Position numbers and translations under genes: made by a program
DNA from: Tuctoria greenei
Lineage: Eukaryota; Streptophyta; Magnoliopsida; Poales; Poaceae
Direction: 5' to 3'
Assembly: GCA_036927565.1 (NCBI GenBank)
Contig: JAYESD010000001.1
Span: 276,593,560-276,657,559, forward strand
Length of the DNA stretch: 64,000 nt
The notes under the pieces: generated by a model
Seen by the model: only the letters and a program-made list of their open reading frames with translations
What the model was told of the DNA's origin: nothing
Database searches by the model: none
Shown here: positions 55,706 to 64,000 of the stretch, one piece after another
How positions within the stretch are numbered: position 1 is the first letter of the stretch
Layout of the letters: every line of letters begins with the position of its first letter

Positions 55706-58700
55706 ATGAGCGGCGGCGGGGCGTCGCTGGGCCTCAGGTCGTCGGGGAGCTACGGATCGTTGCTGCTGCATCAGCAGCAGCAGCACCCGGTCTGCCAGTC
55801 GCCCGCGCCGTCCCCGTCGCCGCCGCTTGCGCCCCGGAAGCCCGCCAAAATGTCCCTCGGGGGCGCCGGCCGCGGCCTTCTCCGCGCCCGGATCTCCAAA
55901 CTCGCCGGACGCCGCCAGCGGATGATGCTCCTCGTCCTCCTCGTCGCCGTCGCTCTGGCAGTCTGCTTCGTGTTCTCGTCACTCGTCAGTAGTAAAGGTG
56001 GTGGTCGCCTTGACTCCCCGTGCTCCATTCCTACTGATCCACTGATGTGGCTGCTTCAGTTACTACATCAGTTTTTTTTTCGTTATGCGTTCTGTGGTTA
56101 GCCAGTTCAGAGTAATGACGCAATGCAACTTGCGACTGACATATTCACGTTAATACGTTTTCTACCTTATGCATACACGTATGTGTTAGGATTTTAGCGA
56201 GTGTTAATGTGCATTCTTTATGTCCCATCGCCATTGTCTTCAGGTGACTGCCACGGTGCCAACGGGATCAGTATATTATCCACTAGCAATGCAGGGCTTC
56301 CTGAGCAGACAATGCTGATGTAATAGCGAGCCACAGCATTTGCACTGAGATACTTTATAATTAATAACAAAATGGTTTCTAGTTATTGTGGTCTAGGTCT
56401 TTCTTCAATTAGCATGAAGGATGGAAATGCCAATGACAATGACGCTGTTAAGCTTGTCGTACCTGCTAGATGGATTGATTCATATTACTTGAATTTTTAT
56501 TTTAAGTCCTGCAGTCAACTGCACAATTGTGTTTGTACTGGTCCCATACGTTTTCAATGTGATTTGACTTTTTTGACTGGTGTATTGCTTTCTAAGAATC
56601 CACTAGAAAGTTGTTAGACCTTCATTTTATTTAGCAGAGTCAATCAGCACATTCATCATGGTTACAATAACAAAGAGTTGGTTTGGAATTGGGGTGCAGA
56701 CATGTAGTCGGTAGCCACTCCAGTGCATTATATGCTCCCTACATTCTTGCCTCTAGTTTTAAAATTATGGCCGGAAATAAGATTGACTTTCACCGTTGTT
56801 TGGTATGACTGTTAACATGTTTTCTCTTTCTAAGGACCAACTGTTAACATGTTTTAGCAATACATCAAACAAGAACTTTGTCCTCTATTCTAGCTAATAC
56901 CGTTAGCATATTATTACTCTTATGTTTCTGTTGCAGTGTTGGTGGTTGTACTGAATACCTCATCTATGTTTCTTGCTCACCATTATTATTTGGAATCATA
57001 TGAGCCGAACTAATTCATTATTCAAAATAGTCATACTGAAGTATGAATGCATAATTTTATCATAACATTTGGTTGTTTTATTTTTAACTATCATACATTT
57101 ATTGCAATACTAAACTACAAAGTCTCCTGTCTTTGATTGGTCTGTTTTAGAGGAAGATGCACCACCTGGTACCGAGATCAGGGTTGGATTTACAGATCAT
57201 GTCCGAAGTTTTGTGAATCCTGTTTGGACATCTTCGGGCAGAGCAGTAACCCAGAGAGATTCTTTGAGTTCTAATGATCTTGATACAGCATCACAGACAG
57301 AAAAACAGTCTAACAATATCCCTGAAAAAGTTCAGGATCTCTTGCCGAGTTTCCCACCAGCAATATTTCTGGATCATCATCCTTGTGAAAATTTCTCATT
57401 TTCCCCTCCACCTATGGATAGGAAACGTACTGGACCACGACGTAAGTTTACAGTCTTGATCGATACCACTCAATATTACAGAGTTTATGAATAACTATTG
57501 TATTTTAACTTGTAGCATGTCCGGTTTGTTATGTCCCTGTTGAACTGGCCCTTGCATTGAGGCCAGGTGAACCATCAACATCACCCGTCCTTCAGAGCTT
57601 AAGTTATTTGGTTGAAGATAATTTACTTCCTAAAAACTCAAATGGGGGTTCATTGTTTGGAGGTTATCCATCTCTGGAAGAACGAGATAAGTCTTATGGC
57701 ATAAAAGACTCGATGACAGTACGATGTGGGTATGTCAATGAATCTCATCTGCATTTTCTAGTTCATAGTTTACAAATACCGGTACCATTGTTTGCTGTAG
57801 CTAACCTTATGTCAAAATCACCAGATTTGTGAGAGGAAAGATACCTGGTCTCAGTACCGGGTTTGATATAGATGAAGCTGATCTTTCTGAGATGCAGCAG
57901 TGCCAGAGGACTGTCGTTGCTTCTGCTATTTTTGGTAACTACTTTTATGCATTTCGGTTCTAGATGCAATTGTACCCCTGATAAAGTTTCTACTTGTGCC
58001 TTTTCAGGAAATTATGATATAATGCAACAACCAGAAAATATCAGTGAATTTTCAAAGAACACGGTTTGCTTCTTCATGTTTCTAGATGAAGAAACAGAAG
58101 CTGCAATAAAGAACTTCAGTAATATTGATCACACTAAAAAAATTGGGTTGTGGCGAGTGGTTGTTGTTCGCAACCTTCCATATTCAGATGCAAGGCGCAA
58201 TGGAAAGGTATATGTTCATGTTGTTATTTTGATATTTCTTCTCTTGGACTGGAAGGAGTGGAACGTACCTAAAGAGTTGACTCATGATAGGACTGCTTAT
58301 AAATTAGCAATTCATGTGCCAGGACCTTATTTTACTCATACTTTGTTACTCTTATATTTTTCTTATCATTTTTTCTCTATTGTTATTTAAAAAAAATAAA
58401 AATAAAATTGGTGGGTTTCATATCTAGCCGACCCAACGTGCCTGGGACAAAGGCTTGGTTGTTCTTGTTGTTGATATTTCTTCTCTTGATTATCATGTAC
58501 TGCTGTTATGGAGTTATATAAGTTAATATTCTGTCCATGCTTTCAGTTCTTACTGTAAACTACATTCATTCTAGTATTCAACATGTATGATGTTTAGATA
58601 ATGATATTCTAAAACAAAACACATGCTGATCTAGATAGGTTTTCTTTTGAGGTGTACTCCCTCCATCCCCATATAAATGACGTTTTTTGAACTAATTTTA

Positions 58701-60367
58701 ATTCAAAAAACATCATTTATTTGAGGATGGAGGGAATACATGATATTTGAATCTTCACTGAACCATACTGAGTATTATAAATGGTAGTCTGTCACGAATG
58801 CTTTAAAGATGAATGTTTGAGAACAGAACTGTGTATGCCCATTTTTTCATTATTTCTGACTTGAAGCAACTTTATGTTGTTTTGTAAAACGTGCTAAGAG
58901 GTTCTGTACATCTTGTGAATTAGGATAAATATTTTTTATCATTTATATGGCCCATGCACTCTTTTCCTCAAACAGGTCCCAAAACTTCTACTTCATCGGC
59001 TTTTCCCTAACGTGCAATTTTCAATTTGGATTGATGGAAAACTTAAACTAGTGAGGGACCCATATCAGGTACTAGAGAGGTAAAAATCTTAGACTTTTTC
59101 CAACTGTATTCTTGAATCTTCACATAGCCAAAGAAACCATTTCGGTGTGCTGTCAGAAAATAAGGTTCGTCAATGCCACTAATGCTCCATTTGCTGTATG
59201 CATTTTTTTAGCTATTTGGGGCTCTATGAACAAGTTTAAGAATATGGGCCTGAAGCACACGTTAGATATCCCAATGTTCATATGGGTGAATCCCCTTTTA
59301 AGTAATTTCATAGCCCTTATGACTAACCAAACTTCCCTGGTATTTGTCACTACTCTTCTTGCATTAGAATTTTATTCGCTCTTGTTTATTTGATACCAAC
59401 GTCCTCTCTAATCATTGGGATCTCATTTTTCTGATTTATAAATTTATTGTTATGTTACAGATTCCTGTGGAGGAAGAATGTTAGCTTTGCAATTTCCAGG
59501 CATTACAGACGTTTTGATGTCTTTGAGGAAGCTGAGGCCAACAAAGCTGGTGGAAAGTATGATAACGCTTCAATTGATTACCAGATAGAGTTCTATAGAA
59601 GAGAGGGCTTAACCCATTATTCATCAGCTAAGCTTCCTATAACGAGTGGTAACTGCTTCTTACCTCAGATTGCTGAGTAATTCCAACATTCTGCCTGCTT
59701 TTAACATTACTATGATTGCCAGATGTCCCTGAGGGTTGTGTAATAATAAGGGAGCATATCCCTATAACGAACCTGTTCACATGCCTTTGGTTCAATGAAG
59801 TTGATCGCTTCACCTCGAGAGATCAGCTAAGCTTTAGCACGGTGAGGGATAAAATAAGGTCGAGAGTTAATTGGACTGCGGACATGTTCCTGGATTGTGA
59901 AAGGCGTGATTTCGTTGTCCAGGTACTTTCAGTTACTATTTTGTTTAGTTTACTGCTACTGGTTATATGTACAGTGTTGCTTCAGAGATAAATGAAAGAG
60001 AAACAAACTCATGCTTGTTCATGACCTTTTTTCCTCTTTGCATATCATGATTTGTTTGTCAAGAATGCATAATATCCGTGGTTGGTTGTTATTAACGACT
60101 TTTGTGCACACTGTTCTTACTTTGCAGTCATACCATCGAGAACTGTTGGAACAAAGACAGGCTGCCTTGAAAAGCCGGCCTCCCCCACGGCCTCCAGGTG
60201 TGCAGGTGCAAGCTAGAAAGATGCTTCCCGACAATACAGCAAAGGAATCTGGGAAATCTTCTGCAACTAAGAAGTTACCAGCCAAGCGCACACGCGATAG
60301 GAAATCAAGCTTGAAACGAATACATCGAAGTAAAGTCACTGGTGTCAAGGAATCAGTTCAACTGTAA
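55706..60367 (+). CDS. MUCI70/TOD1-type (DUF616) glycosyltransferase-like protein, 612 aa, 9 exons
   Basis: Exons are 55706-55997, 57151-57441, 57516-57729, 57825-57934, 58008-58207, 58976-59079, 59461-59648, 59723-59922 and 60128-60367. Every junction is GT-AG and the phases join without a stop (1839 nt). The N-terminus is Gly/Pro/Gln-rich, with a single membrane anchor after RRQR (MMLLVLLVAVALAVCFVF), suggesting a type II Golgi protein. The conserved domain runs from MTVRCG and GFDIDEADL through SAIFGNYD, FFMFLDEET, GLWRVVVVRNLPYSDARRNG, VPKLLLHRLFP, WIDGKLKLV, WRKNVSFAISRHYRRFDVFEEAEANK and PEGCVIIREHIP to FTCLWFNEVDRFTSRDQLSF. The tail is basic. Family members are linked to pectin/mucilage and other wall polysaccharides. 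A donor-like site near 56244 was not needed. The gene appears intact. Confidence 0.93.
58657..58736. mobile_element. Stowaway MITE in intron 5 of the MUCI70-like gene, 80 bp
   Basis: Left end CTCCCTCCATCC, right end GGATGGAGGGAA, flanked by TA (58655-58656 and 58737-58738). The interior is a near-perfect hairpin around GACGTTTTTTGAACTAATTT. Confidence 0.92.
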
Positions 60368-61172
60368 ATTTCCAAGCGATTTTGCTCATATACCATTGCG
60401 GATCTGACCAACAGCATTCTTCATGGTCCCCACTCATAGTCTCAGAAATTTTGTTAGGAACTGTCGATAGAGAAGTAAAATTCTTTGTTGTAAATAAACA
60501 TTTTTATATCATAGATAGATTCAACGAGCAGCTTAATCAATTCAAAATGTTTGGTGGAGTTTTGGCCAGGGTTTTAAAATTCAAATGCACTCGAGGCTTT
60601 CCTGATCAGTTTGGTGCTACCTTTAGATTTGATTACTCATCATTAGAATAAGGAATCTAGTCCGATTCTGAAAAGTAGTCCAATCCGGAGGGAGTATCAA
60701 CTAGCGAGATGGCTACAAATTCAAAGTACTCCTTGGCAGGGGCTGGGGAAGATGAATGTCTGGTAAGACATCCACTCGGATTCAGCAGTAGATGATCGGA
60801 GGGCTAACATGGGATATATAATATCAACCGTAGATCTTAAACTAAAGGTCGGATGTTTTTGTTTTTATTAGAATATATAGGATTTTCCCTCTAATTAACC
60901 TGGAGGTCTCAAAAGAAGAATCCGATTAGTATAAGATAAGATAGAGCAGCATCGGTGATCTGTTTTTATGTGGAATCCGGTTCGGTTTCATGTTCGTGTC
61001 CGTATGCTTGACATGTAGTTTGGCTACATAAATATGATCGGTCTTCGTGTCCGAGCTTGCCAACCCGTCGTCGACTTGACTGCTGACGCTTGACTCTTAA
61101 AAGAAAAACCGCTTTAGAGTTCTCGCCGAGCTTTCGTTTCGCGCGACACGCTCGTGACGGCGGCTGGCTCTG
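60368..61172 (+). other. MUCI70-like 3' flank and intergenic DNA
   Basis: No gene is recognised. CCGGAGGGAGTA near 60677 looks like a solitary Stowaway end. Confidence 0.4.
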
Positions 61173-61887
61173 ATGTCCCCCAGCGGCCGAGCAGCTGCGT
61201 GGTTCGTCCTGGTATTACTTAGGCCTCCTCTCGTGCCTCGACGTGGTCACCGCGCCCCCCGCACCGGTGGCCCGTCCGCCACACCAGCCGCCGGACGGCC
61301 CGTTCAAGCATCTGGAGGGGGCGCGGCGGGGCAGCAGTGTAGCGGGACTTGTCGAGCTGAAGAGGTACCTCGCGAGGTTCGGGTACATGCACAACATGAG
61401 GAAGCACGATGACGCGTTCGACGAGCACACGGAAGCTGCCGTGAAGCGGCACCGGTCCACGCTCAGCCTGCCGATCACCGACCAGCTCGACTCCGCCACG
61501 CTCGGCCCTATCATGTTCCCGCACTGCGGCGTCGGCGACGTAGTCGTTTGAGTTAATCATGTTTTTAAAAAATAATAGAGTAGGAGAGTACAAATTAGAT
61601 AAGAGTTAGAGTTAGAGTTCAAATATTTTGAAGAGTGTACTAAACAGTTTTATGTGTGTTTTCTATATGTAATAGATCTATGTATAGTTGGGTAAATCCA
61701 AAGAATAAATCAAACATTATTGAAAATTTGAGTTGATTATTGATCCGGATTTCTAACAGCCGTACCAATATCCCTCTCCAAGCCAGCCGCAGCCAGGAAG
61801 TTCGCGTTCTTTGACGGCAAGCCGCAGTGGACGCGGTGGAGCCCTCTAAAGTTGACATACTCTATCTCAACGTCGGCCGCGGTAGAC
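61173..61887 (+). pseudogene. Matrix metalloproteinase (matrixin) pseudogene
   Basis: Plant MMPs are secreted or GPI-anchored zinc proteases. ATG 61173 opens a signal-peptide-like start (MSPSGRAAAWFVLVLL). A one-base shift near 61215 moves the coding sense into the next frame, which continues SCLDVVTAPPAP. The propeptide follows with FKHLEGARRGSS, LKRYLARFGYM, FDEHTEAAVKRH and LDSATLGPIMFP, and the cysteine switch reads PHCGVGDVV where PRCGVxD is usual. A stop comes at 61549-61551. About 240 bp of AT-rich sequence then interrupts it. From about 61797 the catalytic domain begins, KFAFFDGKPQWTRW and LTYSIS, and is cut at 61888 by a CACTA element. The zinc site HExxHxxGxxH is absent from the window. 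Confidence 0.85.
61552..61796. other. AT-rich insert inside the MMP pseudogene
   Basis: About 240 bp between the cysteine-switch region and the catalytic-domain start. Plant MMP genes usually have no intron here. No TIRs, TSD or ORF are clear, though GTTAGAGTTAGAGTTCAAAT is a short tandem motif. It may be a small transposon remnant. Confidence 0.5.
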
Positions 61888-63286
61888 CACTAAAAGAATC
61901 GGGCAAACAAATGTCAACTAGAGTAAAATCGTCGGGGCCGTCGACTTTAAGTCGACTAAAATCGTCGGTCTTTTGGATCCGACGTCAATAAATTTAAAAT
62001 CATCGGCCGGCCGGCGACCGTAATTATAGCTGTCGGTTCCGCGTGGTCGACCGACGTTGATACGCATGACCGTCGGTTTTAGCAACGTGGCTAACAACCA
62101 TAAGCTGGGCCCGGCGGGCTCCGAATTCGACTCTCTCGCCTAAATATTATACTCGTCGTCCACGTCAGCAGACCGACGACCTTAACTTAAAACTGTCGGC
62201 CAGGTCGACGACATTACAGTGGGGCCCGCCCGAGTGGATTAAATTCGTTGGGGCTGGAACGAGGTCGATGGTCATAACTTTATTTACCACATAAGCTAAA
62301 CTCCTCCCTCGTAAGCCCTATCCCATACCGCGCGTGTGCCACACCGTCGCTCCCACCGCTCCCCGTGCCGCCGCGCCACCGCTCCCGCCTGCTCTGCGCC
62401 GCCGCGCCGCTGCTCCCCGTGCCGCCGCTCCCGCTGCTCCCCGCTCCGCCGCGCCCTGCGCGCCTCCGCCGCTGCTCCCAACCGACGACCGCCGCCTCCT
62501 CGCCGAACTCGCCTGCGCCGCCGCCGCTCCCCCACACGCCTCGCCCCTTCCGACAACAAGGTTTAAATCTAAACTTGTAAATTGCAATATATTGTGTTTT
62601 ACATTGTAAAATTGATTAGTCTCTACGCATTGCTATATCATTGCTTATGCAATTTTACATTATGTTTTATCTGCTATATCATTGCTTATACAATTTTACA
62701 TTGTGTTTTATCCATATATATGTATGTGAACTTGATTATCATATATGTTAGTTATTAGGGTTCAATTATGTTTATTTGAATTTTTTAGTGTTTATGTACT
62801 ATATCAATATATAAGCGGGTTTCGTGCCGGATAGAACTGGCACAACTCATTTAGGGCCCAATAAGACTTATTTAGTAGGAAGTTAGGCTGACTCCAACGC
62901 GTAACTCATTAGGTGACCCAAACTGGCAATGCGTACTCAAGCTGTAAAAAATCGTCTCCAACCATAAGACGCAAACAGCTACCGATTCTGCATAGTGACT
63001 CCACGAAGACTCATATATTGGTCGTTGTTTTGTCTAATGCAACACTGTGCACCCTCGTCCATCATCACGCGTGCCCTCGTCTGCCACCTCCTCCGACTAG
63101 CGCGGTACCTTGGTTGGACATCATCTCCTGCAGCGGCGACTTGGACCTCTGTCACTCAGCCCCTCTCCTCGTGCCAGCTGCACTCGGTCGCAACCGCCGT
63201 CGATCAACAGATCGGAGTCCTGTTCAGGCTGGTCGCTGTCGCCATCCCGCGCTGGTCGCCCTCGTCGGCTCATCGCACACTGTTAT

Positions 63287-63529
63287 CTAGCTCGTGATGA
63301 GGGGGGCGAAGACCAGGTGGGCATCGTGGGACTTGTCGGCGTGGCAGGGCGTCAAGGAAGGGGACAGGAGGTCCTGGGTGAGCCAGTACATGATGCTGTG
63401 CTGCTGGTTGAGCCCGCTGGGATAGCGCGGCGGTGCGGCACCGTTGGTGAGGTCTGACCAGACGTCTTCGGTGGCGGGTGTTCGTATCTCCAGGCGGTGA
63501 AGGGTGGGTCGGGGTATGACTCGGAACAT
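63287..63529 (-). pseudogene. Fragment resembling a GT47/exostosin glycosyltransferase, minus strand, inside CACTA
   Basis: The minus-strand frame contains PPRYPSGLNQQHSIMYWLTQ, then DLLSP and DAHLVFAP. This matches the N-terminal pattern of plant GT47 proteins (GLNxQHSxxYWLTxDLL, then DADxVFVPFF). It ends in a stop shortly after, and no further exostosin domain is seen. The adjacent plus-strand frame is not recognisable. The likely explanation is a host gene piece captured by the transposon. The identification is from motif memory only. Confidence 0.6.
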
Positions 63530-63735
63530 ACGTATGACGGCTATAACCGTTTAGCTGTCCCCTTTTTACTTGAAGAATTGCACTAGATAGGGAGGTGTAG
63601 CGTTAAATAGGCGATGTTATGCTGTCAAAATTTTAGTACCTATCCTGGACAATAGATGTAGGGCCGTGATATTAAACAAAGTATGAAGTAAGTATATGTG
63701 TTCATTAACATATATTTATTTGATGTAGTTTTAAA

Positions 63736-64000
63736 ATGGGTGACGACTGTAAGGCGATGTATGATGGATAGAGCTCATTTGGTGCACACACTAATAAATG
63801 TGGTCATATCGCAAATGCTTTCCCGAGCCATGCATTTTCTAGTGATGCTCGTATCGCGAAGTGTCCGTGTATCAAGTGTCAGAATTGTCGACGTCTGGAT
63901 AAGTCTGAAGTGGAGTTGCATCTTTGCGAGCACAATTTATGCGCGACTATCTAGTGTGGCCGAGCATGGAGAGATAGAGCATGATAATGAGTCAGATGGT
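63736..64000 (+). pseudogene. CACTA TNP2-type transposase, N-terminal (Transpos_assoc-like), degraded and partial
   Basis: ATG 63736 starts MGDDCKAMYDG, then a stop (TAG) at 63769. The same frame continues with FPSHAFSSDARIAKCPCIKC, then QNCRRLDKSEVELHLCEHN. The CPCxKCxN and VxxHLxxxxF-type pattern is that of the transposase-associated domain at the start of CACTA TNP2-like proteins. Near 63940 the frame shifts, with YLVWP and then EHGEIEHDNESDG appearing in other frames. The rest of the transposase lies beyond the window. Confidence 0.82.

Larger units (their letters stand above)
61888..64000 (+). mobile_element. CACTA (En/Spm) transposon, left part, open at the right edge
   Basis: It begins CACTAAAAGAATCGGGC, matching the CACTA terminal consensus with small changes. 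Next come many short subterminal words of the type CGTCGG, ACCGACG and GTCGAC in both orientations (about 61920-62270), the layout of CACTA ends where transposase binds. A GC-rich leader (62330-62560) ends CAACAAG|GTTTAAAT, a likely 5' UTR donor site. A transposase N-terminus follows near 63736. The 3-bp TSD cannot be tested because the right end is outside the window. The element lies in the MMP catalytic domain. Confidence 0.82.

Noticed and set aside
56240..56330. Possible extra exon in intron 1 of the MUCI70-like gene (TCTTCAG followed by GTGACTGCC)
   Set aside because: Joining exon 1 directly to 57151 keeps the frame and gives the expected sequence. The extra segment adds no recognisable residues.
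62280..62610. GC-rich frames of 70-90 codons on both strands, Ala/Arg/Pro-rich
   Set aside because: All frames are open because of CCG repeats. The position fits the 5' leader of the CACTA transposase gene.

Overview
This window is nuclear DNA of a plant, almost certainly a grass of the panicoid type. Evidence: spliced genes with canonical GT-AG introns, a GC-rich single-exon VQ gene typical of grass coding sequence, Tourist and Stowaway MITEs, L1-type LINEs, a Sirevirus-type Copia element, a Tat-type Gypsy element and a CACTA element. The species cannot be named from sequence alone.

Layout. (1) 1-4241 plus about 30 bp after 10924: a decayed L1-type LINE on the minus strand, running off the left edge. 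A second LINE (4242-10912, plus strand) is inserted into its 5' part and is flanked by a perfect 12-bp target-site duplication. (2) 10955-11925: an imperfect direct duplication around an AT-rich spacer. (3) 13311-14039: an intact VQ-motif gene. (4) 14468-20045: intergenic DNA with a Tourist MITE, a second MITE, a minus-strand retroposon with its own TSD, a Stowaway and a long-TIR, Mutator-like element. (5) 21895-24711: a three-exon Raf-like protein kinase gene of 609 codons. (6) 25570-26224: a hAT-like fragment. (7) 26225-55353: a nested retrotransposon block of about 29 kb. Its frame is an old Copia/Sirevirus element. Into this have gone a non-autonomous LTR element made of three tandem-repeat families (28240-34618), an unclassified about 2.75-kb insertion that coincides with loss of the integrase (36788-39546), and a young Tat-type Gypsy element (44422-53644) with a perfect 5-bp TSD. 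(8) 55706-60367: a nine-exon MUCI70/TOD1-type (DUF616) gene of 612 codons; its start codon is only about 350 bp from the Copia 3' LTR. (9) 61173-61890: a matrix-metalloproteinase pseudogene cut by an AT-rich insert and then by a CACTA transposon (61888 to the right edge). The CACTA element carries the start of a TNP2-type transposase gene and a minus-strand fragment resembling a GT47/exostosin gene.

Three host genes look intact: the VQ protein, the kinase and the MUCI70-like protein. Everything else recognisable is mobile DNA or its wreckage.

The most unusual content is inside the LTR elements. The Gypsy element carries an antisense gene of about 964 codons with a 78-bp GT-AG intron that joins its frame exactly. 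The Sirevirus carries a 552-codon third ORF downstream of RNase H, and a 12-bp palindrome repeated in the LTRs and again just upstream of that ORF. The non-autonomous element looks like a parasite of the Tat lineage, because it shares LTR motifs and array cores with the Gypsy element. None of this is a demonstrated new system. Family assignments rest on motifs read by eye.
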